A stretch of DNA of 64,000 nucleotides from Bacteroidota bacterium (GTDB lineage Bacteria; Bacteroidota; Rhodothermia; Rhodothermales; Bin80): contig JAPPGC010000047.1 of assembly GCA_028875125.1 (NCBI GenBank), positions 1 through 64,000 on the forward strand. Direction: 5' to 3'. Within the stretch, counting starts at the first letter, position 1, and every line of letters begins with the position of its first letter. Of the stretch, positions 56,441 through 64,000 are shown piece by piece. The notes under the pieces were generated by a model. The model saw only the letters and a program-made list of their open reading frames with translations, ran no database searches and was not told where the DNA came from. Made by a program: the position numbers and the translations under genes.

Positions 56441-57046
56441 ATGAACAGGACCATACAGCAGTCTACCGGTGATTTGCACCGCGCCATTGAGGCAGGAGAC
56501 CTGACGGCCGTTCAGGCGGCCCTGACTGCAGGAGCCGACGTAAATGGTATACTCGGCGATTGGGCGCCGTTGCACCGTGCCGCAGCAACAGGTGACAGCA
56601 CCATGGTACGGACGCTTTTGGAGGCTGGAGCGGAGATAGAACAAATCGGGGCAGGCAACTGGACCCCGCTGCACCGCGCCGCTAAACTTGGCCACGAGGC
56701 GATTACAACACTGCTCCTTGAGTGGGGTGCCAATGTAGAGGCGGTAGGCATTGACGGGTGGACACCGCTTATGCGGGCCGCCATGAAAGGCCAGGAAGGC
56801 ACGGGCCGACTACTGATTACTGCAGGTGCAGATCTCACCACGGCCAATGGTGCTCAGAAATGGACCCCCTTGCATTGGGCCGCATTCAGCGGCAGCCACG
56901 CGCTCGCTGAGGCCCTTCTTCTGGCCGGGGCGGATGCAGAGGCTAATCCGGGAGGTGGATTGGACCCGAAGGGTTTGGCAATGCATTACGGTCACGACCA
57001 CATCGTGGAGTTGTTGGATGCACATTTGGAAAAATCTGGCGAATGA
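56441..57046 (+). CDS. ankyrin-repeat protein between two sulfatases
   Basis: The 201-residue protein is almost wholly ankyrin repeats. About five or six are visible: LHRAIEAGDLTAVQAALTAG, PLHRAAATGDSTMVRTLLEAG, PLHRAAKLGHEAITTLLLEWG, PLMRAAMKGQEGTGRLLITAG, PLHWAAFSGSHALAEALLLAG and a C-terminal AMHYGHDHIVELLDAHL. No signal peptide or membrane segment is seen, so it should be cytoplasmic, although both neighbours are exported. Its stop overlaps the next start as ATGA. It may bind a partner in maturation or regulation, but no function can be assigned. Confidence 0.9.
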   Translation: MNRTIQQSTGDLHRAIEAGDLTAVQAALTAGADVNGILGDWAPLHRAAATGDSTMVRTLLEAGAEIEQIGAGNWTPLHRAAKLGHEAITTLLLEWGANVEAVGIDGWTPLMRAAMKGQEGTGRLLITAGADLTTANGAQKWTPLHWAAFSGSHALAEALLLAGADAEANPGGGLDPKGLAMHYGHDHIVELLDAHLEKSGE

Positions 57047-58536
57047 TGCAGTCCTCTCATGACAATGTTGCTTTGACAAGGCGGGAATTCATCCTGCTGA
57101 CCACCTTTGCTGCCGCCGTCCATGGAGCCGGCTGTCGGAATACGAATGCTATGGGTCCCAACATAGTCCTCATCTTTGCCGATGATCTGGGCTACGGTGA
57201 CCTTGGCTGCTACGGATCCGAAACGATCAGAACGCCTTATCTGGATCGCCTCGCCGCAGAAGGCATTCGATTCACCGATTTCCGTTCCCTTTGTTCGGTT
57301 TGCAGCCCTTCACGTGCTGCATTGCTGACAGGGCGGTATCCCTCGCGATGCGGGGTACCGTTCGCGTTGGGTGGGGTCTACAGTGATCTGGGGCTTCAGG
57401 AAAGTGAAGTGACCGTGGCCGAATTGGTCAGGGCTCAAGGCTACAGGACGGCCTGCGTAGGCAAATGGCACTTGGGCATTCCGAGCGACTTTGACTTTAA
57501 GACGCATGAAGGGTTCACGGCGCGATCGGAATTTCACCCCGCCCGCCAAGGGTTCGACCTGTTCTATGGAATGGTCGGCAATTCAAGCCCAGATGGCTCT
57601 ACGCCATTGCTGGAAAACGATGGAGTGGTGGATCCAGATGCCCATATAACCACGATCACGGAGCACTTTACGCAACGAGCGATTGAGTTTATGCTGGCGG
57701 ATCGTCGCCACCCGTTCCTGATATACCTGTCGCACACGCGTCCCCATGCACCCTGGATGCCCAATCCAAGATTCGCAGGACAGTCGCCTGCCGGCGTGTA
57801 TGGTGACATGGTTGAGGAGATCGACTGGAGTACCGGCCGGATCCTGGACGCGCTTGACGAATCCGGCCTGGCAGCCGATACACTGGTGATATTCACCTCA
57901 GACAACGGGCCTGGGCCCAACGGTTCCGCCGGGCCTTTCAGAGGCGGGAAAGGGAGCACATTCGAAGGGGGTATGCGGGTGCCCTGTATCATGCGCTGGC
58001 CTGTTCGTATTGAGGCGGGAACGGTAAGCGGCGCGATGGTCAATGCTATGGATATGCTTCCTACAATTTCCAGTCTTGCTGGGGCTGCTCTGCCTACCGA
58101 TCGCAAAGTGGATGGCAGAGATTTGTCCCCTCTTCTATTCGGAGAAGGGGTTCAAGGGTTAGACAATCGCGTATTCTACTACTACAACGGTGTGAACTTG
58201 CAGGCAGTCCGCGAGGGTCGCTGGAAGCTGCACCTTCCTCGCAGTCCAAAGATGCTAGTCTGGTGGGAGTCGGGGCTTCGCGAACCTGAACTACCGCTGC
58301 TGTATGACTTGCAGGCGGACCCCGGAGAAACACAGGATCTCGCTTCCGCCCATCCGGAAATAGTGGAACGATTGATGGAGGAGGCTGCGCGTGCACGGGC
58401 CGAGTTGGGCTCATGGGATAAGACCGGGACAGATCAACTCCCAATCACGCACTTGATGGACGATCGCCGAAGCCTACGGCATCTGCGTTCACAACAGGAT
58501 CACCAGGCAATGGGTCGTGATCTCCCAAAAGAATAG
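57043..58536 (+). CDS. sulfatase with Tat/lipoprotein signal
   Basis: The 497-residue protein opens with a Tat motif (TRREFILLTTFAAAVHGAGC, residues 12-31) whose C31 could be lipidated. The catalytic domain shows PNIVLIFADDLGYGDLGCYG, C87 in VCSPSRAALLTGRYPSR as the formylglycine site, VGKWHLGIPSD, FTSDNGPGPNGSAGPFRGGK and GGMRVPCIMRWP. It is an S1-family exosulfatase. The overlap with the ankyrin stop and an 18-bp gap to the next gene place it inside the operon. It differs enough from the other sulfatase here to expect a different sulfate position. Confidence 0.92.
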   Translation: MMQSSHDNVALTRREFILLTTFAAAVHGAGCRNTNAMGPNIVLIFADDLGYGDLGCYGSETIRTPYLDRLAAEGIRFTDFRSLCSVCSPSRAALLTGRYPSRCGVPFALGGVYSDLGLQESEVTVAELVRAQGYRTACVGKWHLGIPSDFDFKTHEGFTARSEFHPARQGFDLFYGMVGNSSPDGSTPLLENDGVVDPDAHITTITEHFTQRAIEFMLADRRHPFLIYLSHTRPHAPWMPNPRFAGQSPAGVYGDMVEEIDWSTGRILDALDESGLAADTLVIFTSDNGPGPNGSAGPFRGGKGSTFEGGMRVPCIMRWPVRIEAGTVSGAMVNAMDMLPTISSLAGAALPTDRKVDGRDLSPLLFGEGVQGLDNRVFYYYNGVNLQAVREGRWKLHLPRSPKMLVWWESGLREPELPLLYDLQADPGETQDLASAHPEIVERLMEEAARARAELGSWDKTGTDQLPITHLMDDRRSLRHLRSQQDHQAMGRDLPKE

Positions 58537-58554
58537 GTCCATTCGAAGGGTGAG

Positions 58555-61371
58555 GTGCCAACGATCGGTCAGTTAAGACTTAAGAGAACAATGGGAACTA
58601 ACGCTACAATACTCCTGATCAGCCCGCTAGGCAGGCCTGCCGGGGCCGCCTACAGGCCTCAACTCTCCGCAATGGGTCGGGCGATGGCCGCCATCATTCG
58701 TGCCAAAACCGCTAGGATCTGTACCCCCGTGCGCTGCGCCATAGTCCTACTGTGGACAATCATCCTGGCTACAGGGTCATCGGCACAGGTCAGTGTACAT
58801 CACACCGAAAACGGTTTGGAATTCTCCAACCAGCAGGTAAGGGTTGTCATTGAGAAAGATGAGTTTGGAGTCAGTCAGCACTTTTTTGCCGCCAGGGGCG
58901 GGAATTGGGTGGAGGTGGCCGAGGCCTTCAGGCCGCCATCCCCGCGACCTGTGAACACGACTGAGCTGTATTTGGATCGGTCCAATGAGCACGGTCGGGC
59001 GCTCGAAGTGGCGGATGACTACCGTATCATCGTCCCGGAGGTGCTTAATACGTTTGAAATTGCGGGACAGGACGATGATCAGGTGACTGTGACACTGTCG
59101 GGAAGTACACCGATCGCTGACATAGAGCAGTCGTTGACACTGCGCAGCGGTGCGGCTTCGGTGCACATCAATGTGCGGGCCGAGCTCAAGGGTGACCCGC
59201 CACAATTAGAATACCTGCTTTCCCCCATCGCATTTGCAGAAGGAGGTACTCCGGAATTCAGTCATGCGCCCGCATATAAGCGTTCTCCTGGTGATGTCAT
59301 TGCGGACCGTGTCTTTTTTGCGCCGACGGTAATGGTGCAGACCGGCGGGCAAGTCGCCGCCATTGTACCAGACCTGAATCTGATTAATGAGCACAGGGTT
59401 TATGCGGAACGGGCACGCCCACAGTGGCATCGTTGGATTTTTGGAGTGCCAATTGATTCGTCCAGAATAACATTGCCAGCCGTGTTGGACCTGGAACTTG
59501 TCTCCGGGATGACTAGTCAACCCCTGTTGGCTTACGGCCTAATGGACGTAATAGCAGAACAGCACGTGTTCTGGCGACATGTTAACGCCGGAGGCACATT
59601 TGTACGCACCCTTTCCGGCCATGAGTTGCAGTACGGTATGGATCTCCTTCTCGCTTCCGATGCACCGGCCCACCGCGGCTACCAGCGCGTTTCCCAATTC
59701 CTGTGGGAGCAGTATGGTCAGCACTATTTTCGGAAGCCACGACCACAGGCACTTCCATTTGCCGAATATGCCAGAGCCCTCTATCCGGCGAGCTTCGACT
59801 ACAAGGGATACACAGTGGAATTCGAGAACAATCAGCCGGTAATGGTCCAAAGATCCCAGGACGGGCCACAGGCTTGGACGTCCTGGCAGGAGTGGGAAAA
59901 GGACGGGCAGGAAATGGGCATGTTGCGGCTGACAGCGCCCCAATGGTTTCATCTGACCTACATCACAGCCTGGTGGAACAATGTCGCCGATGCGCTGGGG
60001 TTATCCTACTGGGGGGAGACATTGTCTGATGCATCATTCGAGGCTAAGGTCGATCGGATTATCAACTCGGTACTGGATGCCCCGCAGCAACAGGGGATGT
60101 TTCCGTCCCTGTATGACCTGGACAAGAAGTCCTGGCAGCGCAGCCTCTGGCGGTTTCCCGGGGAGGATTACGATCCAAATGTGACGCGCAACTACTGGGA
60201 CTGGCAGACATCGGATTATCACACGGCCGCGGCCGCTGTTACGGTCGGCTACCTGATGGAATTCTATCGTCTCGGACGGGAAGATCCGCACATTCTGGCA
60301 TTTGCGCAGCGATTTGGGGATTTTTTGATTGAGCGCATGGCCCCCGACGGCACCGTGCCCGCCTGGTTTGATGCCAATCTAGAGCCACGGTTGTCCATGC
60401 GGTGGAATGCGGAAGGAGGGGCGAATGTATGGGTACTCAGTGAGCTTTTTCGCGCAACGGGTAATCCCCTTTATCTGGATGCGGCCAGGCGAGCGGCGGA
60501 GTTTCTCTTGAGGGAAGTGCTTCCCACGCAACGCTGGGTTGACTTTGAGGCGCTTTACTCGTGCGCGGTGAAGGCCGAAACCTTCCATGATGAACGGACC
60601 GGGCAGCCGCCACGCAATGCAATGGCCATGTCATGGGCGCTGCAGGGCTTCGTTTCAATGTATGAAACAACCGGAGATCCCCAATACCTGGATGCTGCGG
60701 AGGCGGTTGCGGACTACGCAGTGCTGCTCCAAACGGTTTGGGCGCCACATTATATCATCACGGCCTATCCTTTTGGCGGTTTCACGTCGCAGATTGGGGA
60801 TGCCGAATGGCTTGACCAGCGGGATCACCGATTCGCAGGCATTCTGGTACGTCTGGGACTGCTGACCGGTCGCCAGGATTTCATTGAACGCGGCGTCGCG
60901 GCGGCGCGCTCATCCCTGACGCTGGTTACGCACCCCCGCCATACCACTAACGGAATCTACAATGCACCTACGTTTCCCTTCGGATTGGGGCCGGAGAATA
61001 TTGATCATGAAGGCTTTCCTCAGACCCCGCTACGTTCAGGGCCAAGTTGGGCGGAGGTGGGCGGTCTCATGGCAGCAGCAGATGTGCTTAAACAGTTGGG
61101 GAGCGTCTACATTGACGTAGCTCGTGATATCGCCGTGGGCGTGGACGGACTCGCCGTTGACGGCTATCACTTGGAAGGTCACTCTCTCACTATAGATATC
61201 ACAAAGTTGATGTCCGAACTGCCCTCGCCGTATGAGGAGCCCTATCCGGCGGTGATACGGATCGAGGGGCTGCCCGATGCGGGGCCCTATGACCTGACGA
61301 TTGATGGTCAGACCTACCCGGGACTACACGCCGAGGATTTGATCAGCTATTCAATTACTATAATGCCTTGA
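58555..61371 (+). CDS. large exported alpha/alpha-toroid protein, putative polysaccharide-active enzyme
   Basis: The 938-residue frame starts at GTG 58555 with AAGGG upstream, 18 bp after the sulfatase. A hydrophobic signal lies at about 60-77 (VRCAIVLLWTIILATGSSAQ), so ATG 58672 or 58684 may be the true start. Residues about 80-370 are beta-rich. Residues about 400-830 show six-hairpin repeats (EYARALYPASFDYKG, HTAAAAVTVGYLMEFYRLG, PLYLDAARRAAEFLLREVLP, AMSWALQGFVSMYETTG, PQYLDAAEAVADYA), ending in a small beta domain. The architecture fits glycoside hydrolases or polysaccharide lyases with an (alpha/alpha)6 barrel, but I do not recognise a named family. Confidence 0.65.
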   Translation: MPTIGQLRLKRTMGTNATILLISPLGRPAGAAYRPQLSAMGRAMAAIIRAKTARICTPVRCAIVLLWTIILATGSSAQVSVHHTENGLEFSNQQVRVVIEKDEFGVSQHFFAARGGNWVEVAEAFRPPSPRPVNTTELYLDRSNEHGRALEVADDYRIIVPEVLNTFEIAGQDDDQVTVTLSGSTPIADIEQSLTLRSGAASVHINVRAELKGDPPQLEYLLSPIAFAEGGTPEFSHAPAYKRSPGDVIADRVFFAPTVMVQTGGQVAAIVPDLNLINEHRVYAERARPQWHRWIFGVPIDSSRITLPAVLDLELVSGMTSQPLLAYGLMDVIAEQHVFWRHVNAGGTFVRTLSGHELQYGMDLLLASDAPAHRGYQRVSQFLWEQYGQHYFRKPRPQALPFAEYARALYPASFDYKGYTVEFENNQPVMVQRSQDGPQAWTSWQEWEKDGQEMGMLRLTAPQWFHLTYITAWWNNVADALGLSYWGETLSDASFEAKVDRIINSVLDAPQQQGMFPSLYDLDKKSWQRSLWRFPGEDYDPNVTRNYWDWQTSDYHTAAAAVTVGYLMEFYRLGREDPHILAFAQRFGDFLIERMAPDGTVPAWFDANLEPRLSMRWNAEGGANVWVLSELFRATGNPLYLDAARRAAEFLLREVLPTQRWVDFEALYSCAVKAETFHDERTGQPPRNAMAMSWALQGFVSMYETTGDPQYLDAAEAVADYAVLLQTVWAPHYIITAYPFGGFTSQIGDAEWLDQRDHRFAGILVRLGLLTGRQDFIERGVAAARSSLTLVTHPRHTTNGIYNAPTFPFGLGPENIDHEGFPQTPLRSGPSWAEVGGLMAAADVLKQLGSVYIDVARDIAVGVDGLAVDGYHLEGHSLTIDITKLMSELPSPYEEPYPAVIRIEGLPDAGPYDLTIDGQTYPGLHAEDLISYSITIMP

Positions 61372-61427
61372 ACTCAGGTTTGTATATTCAACGAACCACA
61401 ATCTGGGATCAACAATCTGACGCGCTG

Positions 61428-62663
61428 ATGACAACCAAATGCGCTATTGTGACTGCACTAATTTTGCTCGCAGCCTGCAACCCGCCCGCAACCACCATGG
61501 AGCCACTCCCCGAGACCGCCGCTTTTGGTGCAGACCTTGAATTTCTGCAAGAGCACACCAGCCTGGTAGTGCTCACTGACGCTGGAGGGCGGGCACAGGT
61601 TGCAGTCAGCCCTGACATGCAGGGACGTGTGTTGACCAGTACGGCCCAGGGCAACGAAGGCACCAGCTTTGGCTGGATTAACAGGACCGTGATTGCTTCC
61701 GGTCAGCGGCAGGAACACATCAATGTGTTTGGAGGGGAGGACCGCTTCTGGCTTGGCCCCGAGGGCGGACAGTTCTCGATATACTTCAAGGAAGGAGATC
61801 CTTTCGATCTGGATCACTGGTATGTACCGGAGGAGATTGACTGGGGGCCGTGGGCGCTCGTGTCGCAGTCTGCCGAGCAGGTCGCATTTGAAAAAGACAT
61901 GCGGCTTGCGAACTATTCCGGAACGGTCTTCGACCTGAAGGTGGATCGCACAGTACGGTTGCTCTCAGTGGACGCCGTAAATGTACTCTTGGGGCTGGAA
62001 ATCGACCCGGGTATCCACACAGTGGCGTTCGAATCCGTCAACACGGTCACCAACACTGGGAGTGAAGCCTGGACGGCAGAGACTGGACTTCTGTCCATCT
62101 GGGTTCTAGGGATGTACAATCCGTCGCCGACTACAACTGTGGTGGTACCTTACGCGGCTGGCAGTGAAGAGGATGCCGGTCCAGTGGTGAATGCGGCCTA
62201 TTTTGGGGAGGTACCCGCGGACCGGCTAACGCACGATGACGAGGTCGTTTATTTCAAGGGTGACGGCGAATTCCGCAGCAAGATCGGGTTTTCCAAGGCA
62301 CGCAGCATGCCGACATTCGGAAGCTTTGACGCAGCCAACGGGGTGCTGACGCTGGTACAGTATACCCAACCGGATGAGGATGATCTATACGTCAACTCCA
62401 TGTGGGAACTCCAGGAAGATCCTTTCAGCGGCGATGTGGTCAACAGCTACAATGATGGCCCCCCGGAGCCAGGCGTACCCCCATTGGGTCCCTTTTATGA
62501 ACTGGAAACCTCTTCTCCAGCAATGGCCCTGGCACCAGGTGAAGCGCATACACATGTGCATCGCACGATCCATTTGCAGGGAGATGAGGCGGCGCTTGAT
62601 CGCACTGCCGTAGCGGTGCTCGGCAAATCTTTGGATGCAATCCAGTCCGTATTCGGAGAGTAG
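61428..62663 (+). CDS. DUF6786-like lipoprotein
   Basis: From ATG 61428 the protein is 411 residues with lipobox ILLAAC (Cys near 16). The frame also opens at a TTG overlapping the preceding stop. The mature protein is beta-rich, with AQVAVSPDMQGRVLTSTAQG, GGEDRFWLGPEGGQFSIYF, DRTVRLLSVDAVNVLLG, AFESVNTVTNTG and ETGLLSIWVLGMYNPSP. These resemble the DUF6786 family, with a galactose-mutarotase-like supersandwich. Function is unknown; the context suggests a surface sugar-binding or processing role. It is the last gene of the tight run that begins at 48542. Confidence 0.7.
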   Translation: MTTKCAIVTALILLAACNPPATTMEPLPETAAFGADLEFLQEHTSLVVLTDAGGRAQVAVSPDMQGRVLTSTAQGNEGTSFGWINRTVIASGQRQEHINVFGGEDRFWLGPEGGQFSIYFKEGDPFDLDHWYVPEEIDWGPWALVSQSAEQVAFEKDMRLANYSGTVFDLKVDRTVRLLSVDAVNVLLGLEIDPGIHTVAFESVNTVTNTGSEAWTAETGLLSIWVLGMYNPSPTTTVVVPYAAGSEEDAGPVVNAAYFGEVPADRLTHDDEVVYFKGDGEFRSKIGFSKARSMPTFGSFDAANGVLTLVQYTQPDEDDLYVNSMWELQEDPFSGDVVNSYNDGPPEPGVPPLGPFYELETSSPAMALAPGEAHTHVHRTIHLQGDEAALDRTAVAVLGKSLDAIQSVFGE

Positions 62664-63073
62664 GTGACGGCGAAATCTACACAAGTGATCCGAGATGATG
62701 GCTGATAAACTGGATTGCCAGCCAAGCTCACATACCCGGCATATAGGGATGCGATCCGGCCGAGGGGCAAAGGGCACCAACGGGGGTCAAAAGACTCTCC
62801 GGTCCAATGGAGCGATTACGACTGATGTGTCCGCATCTACTGAAAGGGTGAGCGGTCGCCAGATCAGGATACAGCCGCGCGCAGGGTGGCGTAGATTTAG
62901 GCGTTGGGAGCCATCGGAGGCACGCTGGGGCTGGGCTACGGTAACGGCCTCATCAGACCAGCCAAGGTTCCACGAGAATGCTAGCATCGTTGCCATCCGA
63001 CGGTATTTCCCCTTGAACACGTTGGACCAACAGTTGACAGGTATATTCCACTTTCATTAAAAAGGCGCTTTGA
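62664..63073. other. spacer before the permease gene
   Basis: A plus-strand frame at 62695-63060 has an arginine-rich, low-complexity product and no family likeness, so I treat it as chance. TTGACA at about 63034-63039 may be part of a promoter for the permease, but no convincing -10 follows. Confidence 0.35.
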
Positions 63074-64000
63074 ATGCAGAATAAAGCGAGCAAAACTGAA
63101 CCCGGGCGGCAATTGAGGGGCACGTTGGTTCCCCGTGAGTATCTGTGGCCGTTCATACTGCTGACCAGTCTGTTTGCCTTCTGGGGTGTGGCAAACAACA
63201 TGACGGATGTGCTACTGGCCACCTTCAAGAAGATCATGAGCATGTCTGATTTCCAGACCAGCTGGATTCAGATTGCCTTCTACGGGTCCTATTTCTGTCT
63301 GGCGCTGCCAGCGGCTATTTTTATTCGGCGCTTCAGTTACAAGTCGGGGGTGATGCTGGGGCTGGGTCTCTTTGCGGCTGGAGCGTTGCTCTTTTTTCCC
63401 GCCAGCCAGACGATGGTATACGGACATTTTCTCGTAGCGCTGTTTATTCTGGCGGGCGGTCTATCGATACTGGAAACGAGCGCCAATCCATACGCAATCG
63501 CTATGGGGCCGGAGGCCAGTGCAACCCGCCGATTGAATCTGGCTCAGTCCTTTAATCCGCTGGGCTCTATAACGGGTGTGATTCTAGGCAAGCTTTTCAT
63601 CCTCTCCGGTCTCAATGAGGCATCCACCGAGGAACGGGCACAGATGGCTCCAGAGCAGCTGCAACAAATGCAAGAGGCGGAGCTGGCGGCGGTCATGGGG
63701 CCATATGTGACCATTGCCTTCATTATTGTTGGGGTGTGGATTCTGTTTGCCGTTACCAAATTCCCCCGGGCTTCAGACCAAGAAACGTCGGTAAATTTGT
63801 TGCCGACACTTAGGCGGCTGCTGGGACGCCCGCATTACGTCAAGGGTGTGATCGCCCAGTTCTTTTATGTAGGCGCCCAGATTGGCGTATGGTCATTTAC
63901 GATCCGGTACGTGATGAACGAGTTGGAAATGAACGAAGCGTCCGCCGCCAACTACTATCTGGCCTCGATTCTGTTGTTTTCGGCGTCCCGATTTGTGTGC
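63074..64000 (+). CDS. FucP-type MFS sugar permease (partial, cut by window end)
   Basis: The first 309 codons are present and the gene runs off the right edge. The protein starts with a hydrophilic leader, then REYLWPFILLTSLFAFWGVA and NNMTDVLLATFKKIMSMSDF. Further on are YGSYFCLALPAAIFIRRFSY, GGLSILETSANPYAIAMGPE and RRLNLAQSFNPLGSITGVIL. These are hallmarks of the L-fucose:H+ symporter (FucP) subfamily, which also includes glucose/galactose and N-acetylglucosamine permeases. Because of its position after the sulfatase operon it may import the monosaccharide released there; fucose specificity is not proved. The start follows a 410-bp gap, so it may have its own promoter. Confidence 0.85.
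   Translation, partial: MQNKASKTEPGRQLRGTLVPREYLWPFILLTSLFAFWGVANNMTDVLLATFKKIMSMSDFQTSWIQIAFYGSYFCLALPAAIFIRRFSYKSGVMLGLGLFAAGALLFFPASQTMVYGHFLVALFILAGGLSILETSANPYAIAMGPEASATRRLNLAQSFNPLGSITGVILGKLFILSGLNEASTEERAQMAPEQLQQMQEAELAAVMGPYVTIAFIIVGVWILFAVTKFPRASDQETSVNLLPTLRRLLGRPHYVKGVIAQFFYVGAQIGVWSFTIRYVMNELEMNEASAANYYLASILLFSASRFVC

Noticed and set aside
62695-63060. 121-codon plus-strand frame as a gene
   Set aside because: Arg/Gly-rich product without recognisable motifs; ends just before the permease start and looks like spacer.

Overview
The window reads like a chromosome segment from a member of the Bacteroidota/Rhodothermota radiation, most plausibly a marine or host-associated Rhodothermota-like heterotroph. 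The signs are a SusC/SusD pair, a second TonB-dependent receptor with a carboxypeptidase-D-like N-terminal domain, a PorV/PorQ-family protein beside a secreted protein with a type IX-secretion-like C-terminus, several exported sulfatases, tandem DUF1080 domains, and many lipoprotein and Tat signals. This placement is inferred from protein content only; no rRNA is present.

Left part (1-32 kb), mostly core genes: class I fructose-bisphosphate aldolase, a DAO-type oxidoreductase, tRNA-Arg(ACG), KDG kinase and a DASS transporter facing xylulokinase, the tsaE-tsaB-tsaD cluster for t6A tRNA modification, a DUF4399 lipoprotein, a photolyase, a DUF4159 protein, a Tat-exported HisC-like aminotransferase, a Gfo/Idh/MocA oxidoreductase, a four-gene Cus-type Cu/Ag efflux operon headed by a Cys/His-rich exported protein, a secreted HNH/Excalibur nuclease, rhamnulokinase, a double DUF1080 protein, a Tat-signal NIF3 protein, a TolB-like lipoprotein and a PhoD-phosphatase/sulfatase pair.

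Middle part (32-39 kb), a scarred region: two opposed remnants of an IS21-type istB gene flank a DUF4345 gene; then comes a YhaO/YhaN-like (Mre11/Rad50-like) pair, followed by two tail-to-tail IS5-type transposase remnants.

Right part (39-64 kb), by eye more GC-rich, is a polysaccharide-utilisation region. It holds a GH116-like lipoprotein, a SusC/SusD pair, and a tightly packed run (48.5-62.7 kb) of TonB receptor, secreted cargo, PorV-like protein, sulfatase, ankyrin protein, sulfatase, a large alpha/alpha-toroid enzyme and a DUF6786-like lipoprotein. A FucP-type permease follows and runs off the window. Sulfatases, rhamnulokinase, a fucose-type permease and KDG kinase together suggest use of sulfated, deoxysugar- or uronate-containing glycans such as fucoidan or ulvan, but no substrate can be proved from sequence.

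The most unusual structure is in the non-coding DNA of this region. A promoter/leader block (TTGACA-N17-TATTAT, conserved GGATNATCC, conserved start region) occurs three times, one copy orphaned. A 5' region is shared between the GH116-like gene and the second TonB receptor. A ~92-bp repeat occurs twice, and a decayed copy of the 3' end of the GH116-like gene lies between the SusCD pair and the second receptor. The locus therefore appears to have grown by duplication and partial decay of its own modules.
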